Assembly (NCBI GenBank): GCA_029051915.1
Contig: JAIDKM010000369.1
Coordinates: forward strand, 1 to 18,764
Direction: 5' to 3'
DNA length: 18,764 bases
Origin: Alistipes sp.
GTDB lineage: Bacteria; Bacteroidota; Bacteroidia; Bacteroidales; Rikenellaceae
Below the pieces are notes generated by a model. The model searched no databases, was not told where the DNA came from, and worked only from the letters and a program-made list of their open reading frames with translations. Below, one piece after another: positions 7,211-15,742 of the stretch. A program made the position numbers and the translations under genes. Each line of letters opens with the position of its first letter. Position 1 is the stretch's first letter.

Positions 7211-7275
7211 TTGCCCTCCTTCATGCGATTTTCTTCTAAATCGGTTATGTCCGGATAAATATCTCCGGGCAATCT
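7211..7275. repeat. Dispersed 65-bp repeat, copy 2
   Basis: It aligns without gaps to 853-917 (57 of 65 bases identical) in the same orientation. It is followed by 80 bases of a different GC-rich, hairpin-prone sequence (CGGGGC at 7335-7340 area pairing with GCCCCG near 7351) and then GAAATTCGGATA at 7357-7368. That last block is also found after copy 1 at 1005-1016. It fills most of the gap between the two-component operon and the DUF3467-like gene. Confidence 0.75.
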
Positions 7276-7426
7276 TCGTCTCGGCGCAGCCAAGTATGGA
7301 CAAGTCGAGCGAAACGAGGTTCTTCGGGGCACCAGCCGAAAGACGAATAGCCCCGGAAATTCGGATATGTTGATAAAATATCGAAAACTTTGGCATCCGA
7401 CCTGCATCACGGAGTCCGGAAACGGG

Positions 7427-7434
7427 TACTTTTG
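7427..7434 (+). promoter_or_regulatory. -7 box of the DUF3467-like gene
   Basis: TACTTTTG matches TAnnTTTG perfectly and lies 26 bp upstream of the ATG at 7461. No TTTG is present at the 19-21 bp spacing. The promoter is placed directly after the composite repeat. Confidence 0.55.
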
Positions 7435-7460
7435 TAATCGAAATCATTTATTGGAAGCCT

Positions 7461-7766
7461 ATGGCAGAGATGAAACAATTCGGGCTCGACGTCGAGCTGG
7501 ACGACCAGGTGGCCCAGGGCCACTACTCCAATCTGGCCATCATATCCCACTCCACTTCGGAGTTCATCATCGATTTCGCGACCGTATTGCCGGGTGTGCA
7601 GAAAGCACGTGTGAAGAGCCGGATCATCCTGACTCCCGAACATGCCAAGCGTCTGCTTCGCTCCCTGCAGGACAACATCGTGCGCTACGAAAGCAATGTC
7701 GGCAAGATCGAAATACCTTCGCCCCCGCAGGCGCCCGACGCCGGGCCCAAGATGGGAGAAGCCTGA
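7461..7766 (+). CDS. DUF3467-like small protein
   Basis: The product is a 101-residue soluble protein, MAEMKQFGLDVELDDQVAQG and onwards, without signal peptide or membrane helix. The body GHYSNLAIISHSTSEFIIDFATVLPG followed by RIILTPEHAKRLLRSLQDNI fits the small DUF3467 family, in which an N-terminal beta-rich half ends with a helix carrying the LTPEHAKRL motif. The C-terminus is a proline-rich tail (IPSPPQAPDAGP) that is probably disordered. The family has no established function that I know. The gene stands alone between its own promoter and a strong terminator, so neighbours give no clue. A second ATG at codon 4 is possible as the start. Confidence 0.85.
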   Translation: MAEMKQFGLDVELDDQVAQGHYSNLAIISHSTSEFIIDFATVLPGVQKARVKSRIILTPEHAKRLLRSLQDNIVRYESNVGKIEIPSPPQAPDAGPKMGEA

Positions 7767-7770
7767 CAAC

Positions 7771-7801
7771 AAAAAAGGGAACCTTCATGGTTCCCTTTTT
7801 T
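7771..7801. terminator. Bidirectional terminator between converging genes
   Basis: AAAAAAGGGAACC and GGTTCCCTTTTTT form a 13-bp perfect stem with a 5-base loop and T6 runs on both strands. It ends the DUF3467-like gene from the left and overlaps the folC stop codon from the right, so it serves both. Confidence 0.9.
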
Positions 7802-9095
7802 AATCCCCCAGCGCCTCCGCCACAACGTAGGTGCTTCCGCCGATGAAGATCAGGTCGTCGGACGAGGCCAGCTCCCGGGCGCGGGCCACAGCTTCGGAGA
7901 CCGTTGCGCTCGTCTCGCCCTGCAATCCGTAGATCGCGGCTTTGGCCGCCAGTTCGGACGCCGGCATGGCCCGATGGTTCTGCGCCGCCGTGAAGATATA
8001 ATGCGCATCCCGGGGCAGAAGCGGCAAAATGTGCGCCAGATCCTTGTCGCGCACGAATCCCATGACGCAATACAACTGCTTGTGCGGCGTAGCCTTGAGC
8101 TGCTCGGCGACGTAGGCGATTCCGTGGGCGTTGTGCCCCGTATCGCAGATGGTGAGCGGTGCATCGGCGAGCCGTTGCCAGCGTCCCTGCAGCGAAGTAT
8201 GGGCCGCCGCATGGCGCACGCCCTCCAGAAAGGCCCGGCGCGAAATGGTGAGCGGCGTCTCCTCGTGCAGGAAATCGACCGCTGCGGATGCGGTTACGAT
8301 GTTGTGCCGCTGGTAGTTGCCCGAGAGATCGAGCTGCACGTCGTAGAACCGGCCGTCGCGGGCACGGCGAATGCGGAAAAGCTGTCCTTGGTCGTTGTTC
8401 TGCTGCTGCTCGCACGAAAATACCTGCCCGGCATAGATCACCTTCGACTTGTTGGCCGCGGCAGCCTGCTCGATCACCGGATCGTAGCGCGGATCGCTCT
8501 CGCCGACGATCACCGGGATGCTCTTCTTGACGATGCCCGCCTTTTCGGCGGCGATCTTCTGCAGCGTGTCGCCCAGCAGATCGGTATGCTCCAGTCCGAT
8601 GTTGGTGATGACGCTCACGATCGGCACGATGATGTTCGTGGCGTCGAGCCGTCCGCCCAGTCCTGTCTCGATGACGGCCACCTCGACGTCGCTTTGCGCG
8701 AAGTAGTCGAAAGCCATCGCCGCAGTCATCTCGAAGAACGAAAGATCGAGCTCGACCATCTTGTCGTGGTGCTTGTCCACGAAGTTGACCACCTTTTGCT
8801 TGGGAATCATCTCGCCGTCGACGCGGATGCGTTCGCGGAAATCCTGCAGATGGGGCGACGTGAAAAGTCCCGTGCGGTAACCTGCCTGCTGGAGCACCGA
8901 CGCGATGATATGCGAGACCGACCCTTTGCCGTTGGTGCCGGCCACGTGGATCGTGAAGAAGTTGCGCTGGGGATTGCCCATGTGGCGGCAGAAGGCGGCG
9001 ATGCGCTCCAATCCCGGCTTGTAGGCCGTTGCGCCTTTGGTTTCGTAGGCCGGCAGTGCCTGAAAGAGGAATTCGAGGGTCTGGGAGTAGTTCAT
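7800..9095 (-). CDS. folC: Bifunctional dihydrofolate/folylpolyglutamate synthase
   Basis: This 431-residue cytoplasmic enzyme adds glutamate to dihydropteroate and then to folates, using ATP. The Mur-ligase type P-loop HVAGTNGKGSVSH is at about residues 50-62. It is followed by TGLFTSPHLQDFRERI, which is diagnostic of FolC, then ETGLGGRLDATN and TNIGLEHTDLLGDTL. The C-terminal domain has ICDTGHNAHG. Length is normal for the family. The gene begins 10 bp after the lnt stop on the same strand and has no promoter of its own that I can see, so it should be the second gene of an lnt-folC operon. Its stop lies inside the terminator hairpin. Confidence 0.95.
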   Translation of the reverse strand: MNYSQTLEFLFQALPAYETKGATAYKPGLERIAAFCRHMGNPQRNFFTIHVAGTNGKGSVSHIIASVLQQAGYRTGLFTSPHLQDFRERIRVDGEMIPKQKVVNFVDKHHDKMVELDLSFFEMTAAMAFDYFAQSDVEVAVIETGLGGRLDATNIIVPIVSVITNIGLEHTDLLGDTLQKIAAEKAGIVKKSIPVIVGESDPRYDPVIEQAAAANKSKVIYAGQVFSCEQQQNNDQGQLFRIRRARDGRFYDVQLDLSGNYQRHNIVTASAAVDFLHEETPLTISRRAFLEGVRHAAAHTSLQGRWQRLADAPLTICDTGHNAHGIAYVAEQLKATPHKQLYCVMGFVRDKDLAHILPLLPRDAHYIFTAAQNHRAMPASELAAKAAIYGLQGETSATVSEAVARARELASSDDLIFIGGSTYVVAEALGD

Positions 9096-9105
9096 GGGAA
9101 CAGAG

Positions 9106-10671
9106 TTATTGGACGAGATAATTCCTTTTCTTCACCCGATAAGCTATGTAGTAGAGTATCGAGAGCAGCAGGAGGTATTCGGCGATACGGCCTATGTAAT
9201 CGCCGTAGCGGGTGTAGAAGGTCATCCGCGAGTTGAGCGGCACCGCTGCCGAGAGCGTGCCGCGCGCCTCCCAGCCGAGGGTGGCGCCGATGTCGCCGCG
9301 GGCCGAGATGAAACCCGAGCGTCCCGTATTGGCCGAGCGGGCGATGGCCCGGCGGTGTTCGATGGCCCGCAGGCGCGAGATCGTGAAGAGATGGCGGTAT
9401 CCCGGCGTGTCGCCCCACCAGCCGTCGTTGGAGATGATGGCCATGAATTGTGCGCCGCGCCGCACGAATCCGCCGTAGAAGTCGCCGTAGAGCCCTTCAT
9501 AGCAGATCGCAGGGCCGGTCGTGATGCCGTCGTGGGTGAATGCCGTGCCGTGGGATCCCACGCCGATCTGTCCTAAGGTGCCGCCCAGGTCGATCACCAG
9601 GAATTCGAGCATCTCGAAGAGCCACGGCATCGGGGTCTTCTCCACGCCGATCACCAGCCGCCCCTTGTGGTGCACCAGCCGGTGCCCGGCCGAATCCAGT
9701 CCCAGTGCCGAATTGAAAATATCGTAGTAACCGCGGTGATCGGAATAGGCGCGGGCCGTGCGGCTCTGCATGCCCGCGTTGTAGTGACGCAACGTATTGG
9801 CGCCGGTAATCAGCAACGCCCCCGGAATGCGGCGACGCAGGGTGTCGACCAGCTCGTCGAGGAATGCGCCCCGGATCGCCGGCTCCCAGTAATAACCCGG
9901 CAATGCGGTCTCGGGCAGCAGCACGAACTGCGCGTCGGCCGGAACGTCGGCCAGCAAGTCGACGATATTGCGCTCCTGCCGCGCGGCGTCGCTGTGGAAC
10001 TTGTCGTAGCAGTCGACGTTGGGCTGGACGATCGTTACGCGGGCCGTACCTTCGTCGGGCTGCTCCCAGCTCCCCCAGATGCCGAGGGAAACGGCGATCG
10101 GCACGAGAAGCATGCACGTGGCGGCGACCCACCGGCGCACGCTGCGCCGGGCCTGCCACGCCTCGAAAAAGAGAATGTTGCAGAGCAGCACCCACAACGA
10201 CCCGCCGAAGACCCCGGTATACTCGTACCATTGCACGGCCCAGACGTCGTGCGAGAAGCCGTTGCCCAGAATCAGCCACGGCCACGAGAATTCGCCTGCG
10301 GTATACCAGTATTCGGTGGCGATCCATGCCGCGACGAGCGTCGTATAGGCCAGGGCTTTCGGCCCTTTTTTGGAGACGGTGAAGTAGAGCATGAAAGCGA
10401 TCATGTTCAGCGTCGTGGAGGCCAGCGTCGCCGCGACGGGCCCCACGGGCGTCGCATACCAGATCCACCAGATCGTCGCGACGTTCCACAGCGCGAAGGT
10501 CAGCGCCGCCCAGCCGAACATGCGCCACCATGCGCGACGCGAAGCATCGCAGGTCGAAGCGATCCACAACAGCGGCACCAGGGCGAAAGGAAGCGTGAGT
10601 CCCGACAAGGAGAGCCATCCTCCCGAGAGAAGAAGCACCGAACCGATGACCGCCGCGATTTTACGAGACAT
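9106..10671 (-). CDS. lnt: Apolipoprotein N-acyltransferase
   Basis: This 521-residue inner-membrane enzyme transfers the third acyl chain to lipoproteins. The N-terminal 200 residues contain several membrane helices, followed by a nitrilase-like domain and one C-terminal helix (about 497-512). The Glu-Lys-Cys triad is visible: Glu254 in LLPETALPG, Lys336 in VHHKGRLV and Cys390 in PAICYEGLYGD. I chose the ATG at 10671. An upstream ATG at 10695 would add 8 residues but sits inside the -7 box TACATTTG (10700-10693). The start is preceded by an A/T-rich leader. folC follows after 10 bp. Confidence 0.94.
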   Translation of the reverse strand: MSRKIAAVIGSVLLLSGGWLSLSGLTLPFALVPLLWIASTCDASRRAWWRMFGWAALTFALWNVATIWWIWYATPVGPVAATLASTTLNMIAFMLYFTVSKKGPKALAYTTLVAAWIATEYWYTAGEFSWPWLILGNGFSHDVWAVQWYEYTGVFGGSLWVLLCNILFFEAWQARRSVRRWVAATCMLLVPIAVSLGIWGSWEQPDEGTARVTIVQPNVDCYDKFHSDAARQERNIVDLLADVPADAQFVLLPETALPGYYWEPAIRGAFLDELVDTLRRRIPGALLITGANTLRHYNAGMQSRTARAYSDHRGYYDIFNSALGLDSAGHRLVHHKGRLVIGVEKTPMPWLFEMLEFLVIDLGGTLGQIGVGSHGTAFTHDGITTGPAICYEGLYGDFYGGFVRRGAQFMAIISNDGWWGDTPGYRHLFTISRLRAIEHRRAIARSANTGRSGFISARGDIGATLGWEARGTLSAAVPLNSRMTFYTRYGDYIGRIAEYLLLLSILYYIAYRVKKRNYLVQ

Positions 10672-10692
10672 GAAGGCTTTTTTTATCCGTCG

Positions 10693-10723
10693 CAAATGTA
10701 GTCAAACGACGGCATATTTCAAA
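10693..10723 (-). promoter_or_regulatory. Full -33/-7 promoter of lnt-folC
   Basis: On the minus strand TTTG (10723-10720) is followed after exactly 19 bp by TACATTTG (10700-10693). Both elements and the spacing match the Bacteroidetes consensus, the best promoter in the window together with that of nadB. The lnt ATG at 10671 lies 21 bp downstream. Confidence 0.75.
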
Positions 10724-10829
10724 GCGGAAACAACAGATAAATTCTCGCCCGGAACTCTTTGCGCCGGGCCCGTGCGGCCGATCCGACCGGAAAGCGTGCG
10801 AAAATTCGTGCGATCTGCGAAAAAATGGT

Positions 10830-10837
10830 TATATTTA
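10830..10837 (+). promoter_or_regulatory. Possible -7 box of the galK cluster
   Basis: TATATTTA matches seven of eight positions of TAnnTTTG and lies 68 bp upstream of the galK ATG. A weak TTCG is found 21 bp upstream in place of TTTG. It faces away from the lnt promoter, in a 234-bp divergent intergenic region in which no other site was recognised. Confidence 0.4.
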
Positions 10838-10905
10838 CCCGATTATTCGGAGCTCCGCCCCGGAGAATCGCCCGCGACGGCTGAAAACCTAAACAACCCT
10901 ATAGC

Positions 10906-12036
10906 ATGAACACACAACTTATCGTCGACAAGTTCGAAGAACTCTACGGCTCCGGAGCCGAGCTGTTCGCATCGCCCGGCCGCATCAACCTGATCGGCGA
11001 GCATACCGACTACAACGGCGGCTTCGTCTTCCCGGGAGCCGTCGACAAGGGCGTCGTCGCGGCGATCCGGCTCAACGGCACGCAGAAGGTGCGCGCTTTC
11101 GCGCTCGACCTGGGCGAAAGCTCCGAATTCGGATTCGACGAAGCCGACAAACCGGCCGAAGCATGGGCCTGCTATCTGTTCGGCGTCTGCCGCGAGATCC
11201 TCAAGCGGGGCGGCACGATCGGCGGTTTCGATACGGTATTCTCGGGCGATGTGCCGCTGGGCGCCGGCATGTCGTCGTCGGCCGCACTGGAGTCGACCTA
11301 CGCCTTCGCGCTCAACGAGCTTTGCGGCTGCGGCATCGACAAGTTCGAGCTGGCGCGCATCGGTCAGGCGACCGAACACAACTATTGCGGCGTCAAGTGC
11401 GGCATCATGGATCAGTTCGCATCGGTCTTCGGCAAGAAAGGGTGCCTGATGCGCCTCGACTGCCGGTCGATGGAGTTCGAATACTTTCCCTTCGATCCGA
11501 AAGGATACCGGCTGATGCTCGTCAACTCGCGCGTGAAACACGAACTGGTCGGCTCGCCCTACAACGACCGGCGCGCTTCGTGCGAGCGGGTGGCGAAAGT
11601 GCTGGGCCAGGAGTTCCTGCGCGGAGCGACGATGGAGCAGCTCGATGCGATCCGGGACGGGATCACCGACGAAGATTACCGGCGCGCCCGCTACGTTGTC
11701 GGCGAGGAGCGCCGCGTGCTCGACGTCTGCGATGCCCTCCGGCGGGGCGACTACGAGACCGTCGGCCGCCGCATGTACGAAACCCATTGGGGCATGTCGC
11801 AGGAGTACGAGGTATCGTGCGAGGAGCTCGATTTTCTGGTTCGGGTGGCCGAGGAGTGCGGCGTGAGCGGCTCGCGGATCATGGGCGGCGGCTTCGGCGG
11901 CTGCACGATCAACCTGGTCAAAGAGGAGCTCTACGACCGCTTCGTCTCCGAAGCGAAGAAGCGGTTCGCCGAGAAATACGGCCACGAACCGCAGATTTAC
12001 GATGTAGTGATTTCCGACGGGGCGCGTCGGCTGTAA
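10906..12036 (+). CDS. galK: Galactokinase
   Basis: This 376-residue GHMP kinase phosphorylates galactose to galactose-1-phosphate, the first step of the Leloir pathway. The galactokinase signature GRINLIGEHTDYNGG is at residues 25-39. Arg26 and Asp169 (GIMDQFAS) are the expected catalytic residues. The ATP-binding GHMP motif VPLGAGMSSSAALE is at about 116-129, and the C-terminal motif GGGFGGCTINLV is present. Length is normal. It is the first gene of a plus-strand cluster with galE 45 bp downstream and a nucleotidyltransferase-like gene after that. No galT is found in the window. Confidence 0.96.
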   Translation: MNTQLIVDKFEELYGSGAELFASPGRINLIGEHTDYNGGFVFPGAVDKGVVAAIRLNGTQKVRAFALDLGESSEFGFDEADKPAEAWACYLFGVCREILKRGGTIGGFDTVFSGDVPLGAGMSSSAALESTYAFALNELCGCGIDKFELARIGQATEHNYCGVKCGIMDQFASVFGKKGCLMRLDCRSMEFEYFPFDPKGYRLMLVNSRVKHELVGSPYNDRRASCERVAKVLGQEFLRGATMEQLDAIRDGITDEDYRRARYVVGEERRVLDVCDALRRGDYETVGRRMYETHWGMSQEYEVSCEELDFLVRVAEECGVSGSRIMGGGFGGCTINLVKEELYDRFVSEAKKRFAEKYGHEPQIYDVVISDGARRL

Positions 12037-12081
12037 CCGCAGCCGAAGTCCGGTCGGAGGAACGGAAAATAACAACAGAAG

Positions 12082-12957
12082 ATGAAAAAACAGAGCGTTC
12101 TTATTTCGGGCGGAGCCGGATATATCGGCACGCACACTGCCGTCGAACTCCTCGGCGCCGGCTACGAAGCGGTGCTCATCGACGACTTTTCCAACTCGGA
12201 CGAGGCGGCCGTCGAGGGCGTGCGCCGCATCACGGGCGTCGACATACCGTTCGAGCAGGTCGACACCTGCGACGAGGAGGCGCTGCGCCGGGTCTTCGAG
12301 AAGTACGAATTCGATTCGGTGATCCACTTCGCAGCCTACAAGGCGGTGGGAGAATCGGTCTCCGAACCGCTGAAGTACTATCGCAACAACCTGGTGTCGT
12401 TCATGAACATCTGCGCCCTGATGCGCGAATTCGGACGGCCCAACATACTCTTCTCGTCGTCGGCCACCGTCTACGGAGAACCCGAAACGTTGCCCGTTAC
12501 GGAGCAGTCGGCACGTCAGCCCGCCACCTCGCCCTACGGCAACACCAAGCAGATGGCCGAAGACATCCTGCGCGACTGCTGCGCCGCCTATCCCGAGGTT
12601 CGCGGCATCGCCCTGCGCTACTTCAACCCCATCGGAGCCCATCCGTCGGCGCTGATCGGCGAACTGCCGCGCGGCGTACCCCAGAATCTGGTGCCCTACA
12701 TCACGCAGACGGCCGCCGGCATCCGCGAATGCCTCTCGATCTTCGGCAACGACTACTCGACGCCCGACGGCACCTGCCTGCGCGACTACATCGACGTGGT
12801 GGATTTGGCACGGGCCCACGTAGCGGCCGTCGACCGCATGACGCAAGACCGGATGAAGACGTCGTACGAGATTTTCAACGTCGGCACGGGACGTCCCGTG
12901 TCGGGGCTCGAACTGGGCGAAGGGTTCGAGAAAGCCCACGGACTGATGCTCAACTAA
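12082..12957 (+). CDS. galE: UDP-glucose 4-epimerase, truncated by in-frame TAA
   Basis: The 291-residue reading frame has the NAD-binding motif GGAGYIG (10-16), FSSSATVYGEPE, and the catalytic Tyr152 and Lys156 in SPYGNTKQ, all expected of GalE, which interconverts UDP-glucose and UDP-galactose. It stops at TAA 12955-12957 after GLMLN. The same frame then continues with the missing C-terminus (see 12958-13110). A full protein would have 342 residues, normal for the family. The stop sits where homologues usually have Tyr or another residue before the IVxRRPGD motif, so one base change from TAC or TAT explains it. The truncated product lacks the Arg and Asp that hold the UDP group in E. coli GalE (Arg292, Asp295) and is probably inactive. 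A sequencing error is an equal alternative. Confidence 0.9.
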   Translation: MKKQSVLISGGAGYIGTHTAVELLGAGYEAVLIDDFSNSDEAAVEGVRRITGVDIPFEQVDTCDEEALRRVFEKYEFDSVIHFAAYKAVGESVSEPLKYYRNNLVSFMNICALMREFGRPNILFSSSATVYGEPETLPVTEQSARQPATSPYGNTKQMAEDILRDCCAAYPEVRGIALRYFNPIGAHPSALIGELPRGVPQNLVPYITQTAAGIRECLSIFGNDYSTPDGTCLRDYIDVVDLARAHVAAVDRMTQDRMKTSYEIFNVGTGRPVSGLELGEGFEKAHGLMLN

Positions 12958-13110
12958 AAGATCGTAGGACGCCGCCCCGGCGACGTACCTGCCGTCTGGG
13001 CCGACACGACGCTGGCCAACAAGGAGCTGGGCTGGAAAGCCGAGCGACCTTTGGAAGAGACGCTCCGCAGCGCCTGGGCCTGGGAACAGCATGTCCGCAG
13101 CCGGCGATAA
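12958..13110 (+). pseudogene. galE: Orphaned C-terminal 50 codons of galE
   Basis: Directly after the TAA the same frame reads KIVGRRPGDVPAVWADTT and ELGWKAERPLEETL, ending at TAA 13108-13110. This is the standard GalE C-terminus, including the RRPGD substrate-binding motif and the helix that follows ADTTLANKELGW. The segment shows no other stop and no frameshift. This indicates that the interruption is recent, is an error in the sequence, or is read through. It has no start codon of its own with a plausible leader. Confidence 0.88.
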
Positions 13111-13179
13111 GCCGACCGGACGCGACACCGTGCAGACGCCGCGCAAAACAACAGGAACACAATTAACAAAATAAATGAT

Positions 13180-14082
13180 ATGAAACCTACGCTTTTCGTT
13201 TTGGCTGCCGGAATGGGTTCGCGTTACGGCGGTCTGAAGCAGCTCGACGGGCTCGGCCCCCACGGCGAAACGATCATGGACTATTCGATTTTCGACGCCG
13301 TGCGCAGCGGCTTCGGCAAGGTGGTCTTCGTCATCCGTCGCGATTTCGAGCAGGATTTCCGGGAAAAAGTGCTTGCGAAGTATGAGAACCATATTCCGGT
13401 GGAGGTCGTCTTCCAGTCGGTCGACGCCCTGCCCGAAGGCTTCGCCTGCCCGGCGGAGCGCACCAAACCGTGGGGCACCAACCACGCCGTGCTGATGGGC
13501 AAGGATGCGATCCATGAACCTTTCGCCGTCATCAATGCCGACGACTTCTACGGTCGCGACGGCTTCCGCGTGCTGGGCGAATGGCTCTCGAAGGCCGAGG
13601 GCGAGAACCGCTACTGCATGGTAGGCTACCGTGTGGGCAACACCCTCTCGGAGAGCGGCACTGTGTCGCGCGGCATCTGCCACACCGACGCCCGGGGCTT
13701 TCTGACCGACGTGGTGGAGCGCACCGACATCGCCCGCGTGAACGGCGAAATTACCTTCACGGGCGACGACGGCCGCCCTGCGACGACCGACGAAACGACG
13801 CCAGTGTCGATGAACATGTGGGGCTTCACGCCCGACTACTTCCGCTATTCGGAGGAGATTTTCCGGCGTTTCCTGACGGAAAACATCGACAAGCCCAAAG
13901 CGGAGTTCTACATTCCGCTGGTTGTCAACGAGCTGATCGTCAGCGGCCGCGCAACGGTCGAAGTACTCGACACGACGGCCCGCTGGTTCGGCGTTACCTA
14001 TGCCGAAGACCGGCAGGGCGTGGTCGACAAGATCCGCGAACTGATCGCCGTCGGCGAATACCCCGAAAAACTGTGGAGCTGA
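13180..14082 (+). CDS. Sugar nucleotidyltransferase-like protein of the gal cluster
   Basis: This 300-residue protein begins with the nucleotide-sugar pyrophosphorylase signature LAAGMGSRYGGLKQLDGLGP (8-27), in which the glycine-rich loop and Lys20 bind the nucleoside triphosphate. FAVINADDFYG (about 114-124) supplies the metal-binding Asp. WGTNHAVLMG and NMWGFTP fit the fold. It is shorter than, and not clearly within, the GalU or RmlA families. Enzymes of this group join a sugar-1-phosphate to a nucleotide. Its place 69 bp after galE in a galactokinase cluster without galT suggests that it makes a UDP-sugar, perhaps from galactose-1-phosphate, but the substrate is not shown by the sequence. 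Confidence 0.8.
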   Translation: MKPTLFVLAAGMGSRYGGLKQLDGLGPHGETIMDYSIFDAVRSGFGKVVFVIRRDFEQDFREKVLAKYENHIPVEVVFQSVDALPEGFACPAERTKPWGTNHAVLMGKDAIHEPFAVINADDFYGRDGFRVLGEWLSKAEGENRYCMVGYRVGNTLSESGTVSRGICHTDARGFLTDVVERTDIARVNGEITFTGDDGRPATTDETTPVSMNMWGFTPDYFRYSEEIFRRFLTENIDKPKAEFYIPLVVNELIVSGRATVEVLDTTARWFGVTYAEDRQGVVDKIRELIAVGEYPEKLWS

Positions 14083-14097
14083 AAAAGGCCCCTATCG

Positions 14098-14140
14098 AAA
14101 AAGGCCCCTGCCGCAGCGATTTGCAGCAGGGGCCTTTTTT
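14098..14140. terminator. Bidirectional terminator with duplicated 5' arm
   Basis: AAAAAGGCCCCTGC (14098-14111) pairs with GCAGGGGCCTTTTTT (14126-14140), leaving a 14-base loop. It ends the galactose cluster on the plus strand and prfC on the minus strand. The first 12 bases of the 5' arm also occur just upstream at 14082-14093, so a longer alternative hairpin can form. Confidence 0.85.
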
Positions 14141-14158
14141 ACGCTTCGGACGGATTCA

Positions 14159-15742
14159 TCAGAACTCCGATGCGAAGTAGAAGCGTATGTCCTTGAAATT
14201 TTCCTGCGCGAGAGCCAGGGCATAGCTCGTGTCGGCCAGGAAGACGTCGCGGCCATGTTTGTCGACGGCCATGTTGGTGTGCTTGCGCTTCTTGAAGTCG
14301 GCGAGCTGCGCGGCGTTGTCGCTCTCGATCCAGCAGGCTTTGTGGATCGAAATGGGCTCCCAGCGACACGAAGCGTTGTACTCGTGCTCCAGACGATATT
14401 GGATGACCTCGAACTGGAGCGCACCCACCGTGCCGATGATCTTGCGGCCGTTGAGGGCGCTGGTGAAGAGCTGCGCGACGCCTTCGTCCATCAACTGATC
14501 GATTCCTTTGGCCAGCTGCTTGAATTTCAGCGGATCGGCATTCTCGATGTAGCGGAACTGCTCGGGCGCGAACGACGGGATGCCGGTGAACTTGAGCGCC
14601 TCGCCCTCGGTGAATGTGTCGCCGATCTTGAAGTTGCCCGTGTCGTGCAGACCCACGATGTCGCCCGGATAGGCGAAGTCGATCACCGATTTTTTCTCGG
14701 CCATGAAAGCCGTCGGCGACGAGAATTTCATCTGCTTGCCGCTGCGCACGTGGAGGTAGTTGCGGTTGCGCTCGAACGTGCCGGAACAGATCTTCAGAAA
14801 GGCGATGCGGTCGCGGTGGTTGGGATCCATGTTGGCATGGATCTTAAAGACGAAGCCCGACATTTTACCCTCCTGCGGCTCCACGGTGCGTGTCTCGGTC
14901 GGTGCGGGCCGCGGCGAGGGGGCGATGCGGACGAAACACTCCAGAAGCTCGCGCACGCCGAAGTTGTTGACGGCCGATCCGAAAAATACGGGTGCCAGCT
15001 CGCCCTGCAGGTAGGCGTCGCGATCGAACTCGTCGTAGACCCCCTCGACGAGCTCGACGTCCTGCCGCAGCTGCTCGGCGAACTGTCCGCCGATGTGCTG
15101 GGCGAGTTCGGGAGCATCGAGGTCGGAGATCTCCACGGTAGAAGCATCGGCCGTCAGCTTCTCGTCGGAAGTGAAGAGCGAAAGATTCTTCTCGTAGAGA
15201 TTGTAAACCCCCTTGAATGTGGGCCCGTTGGAGATGGGAAAGGCCAGGGGCCGCACGCGGATGTGCAGCTCGCGCTCCACCTCGTCGAGCAGATCGAACG
15301 GCTCTTTGGAAGGGCGGTCGAGCTTGTTGATGAAGACGATGACGGGGGTCTTGCGCATGCGGCAGACGTCCATCAGCTTGCGCGTCTGCGCCTCGACGCC
15401 CTTGGCACCGTCGATGACGATGATGACCGAGTCGACAGCCGTCAGCGTGCGGTAGGTGTCCTCGGCGAAGTCCTCGTGGCCCGGCGTGTCGAGGATGTTG
15501 ATCTTGCAACCGGCGTATTCGAAGCCCATGACGGCCGTGGCGACCGAGATGCCGCGCTGACGCTCGATCTCCATGAAGTCGGACGTGGCGCCCTTCTTGA
15601 TCTTGTTGCTCTTGACGGCTCCGGCCACGTGGATGGCACCGCCGAAAAGCAACAGTTTCTCGGTGAGCGTGGTCTTACCGGCATCCGGGTGCGCGATGAC
15701 CGCAAAGGTGCGGCGGCGTGTTATTTCGTCTTGTAAAGCCAT
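14159..15742 (-). CDS. prfC: Peptide chain release factor 3
   Basis: This 527-residue translational GTPase removes RF1 and RF2 from the ribosome after peptide release. The G1 loop AHPDAGKTT is at residues 17-25. The switch region [16 protein letters not shown], the G3 motif DTPGHEDF and the G4 motif NKLD follow. The order [21 protein letters not shown] distinguishes RF3 from EF-G. Length is normal (529 in E. coli). It lies 83 bp after nadB on the same strand. A weak -7-like TATTTTTA occurs 11 bp upstream of the ATG (15761-15754), so it may be read through from nadB or have its own promoter. Confidence 0.97.
   Translation of the reverse strand: MALQDEITRRRTFAVIAHPDAGKTTLTEKLLLFGGAIHVAGAVKSNKIKKGATSDFMEIERQRGISVATAVMGFEYAGCKINILDTPGHEDFAEDTYRTLTAVDSVIIVIDGAKGVEAQTRKLMDVCRMRKTPVIVFINKLDRPSKEPFDLLDEVERELHIRVRPLAFPISNGPTFKGVYNLYEKNLSLFTSDEKLTADASTVEISDLDAPELAQHIGGQFAEQLRQDVELVEGVYDEFDRDAYLQGELAPVFFGSAVNNFGVRELLECFVRIAPSPRPAPTETRTVEPQEGKMSGFVFKIHANMDPNHRDRIAFLKICSGTFERNRNYLHVRSGKQMKFSSPTAFMAEKKSVIDFAYPGDIVGLHDTGNFKIGDTFTEGEALKFTGIPSFAPEQFRYIENADPLKFKQLAKGIDQLMDEGVAQLFTSALNGRKIIGTVGALQFEVIQYRLEHEYNASCRWEPISIHKACWIESDNAAQLADFKKRKHTNMAVDKHGRDVFLADTSYALALAQENFKDIRFYFASEF

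Noticed and set aside
7156..7410. An 84-codon minus-strand frame across the repeat, with a partly similar frame at 853-917
   Set aside because: The 853-917 copy is cut short and has several amino-acid changes. The frame follows the repeat boundaries, and no promoter or known domain is present.
12082..13110. Programmed recoding or selenocysteine-like read-through of the galE stop
   Set aside because: The codon is TAA in a metabolic gene not known for recoding and no stimulatory structure was recognised, so mutation or sequence error is simpler. It is kept only as a minor alternative in the finding.
11163..13166. A 667-codon plus-strand frame over galK and galE
   Set aside because: It is in a different frame from both enzymes, rich in arginine and without any domain. 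It is a shadow of GC-rich coding sequence.
10843..13683. A 946-codon open frame on the minus strand opposite the galactose cluster
   Set aside because: The plus strand carries galK, galE and a nucleotidyltransferase with clear motifs. The antisense frame is open because of GC-rich codon use, has no recognisable domain, and crosses three genes.
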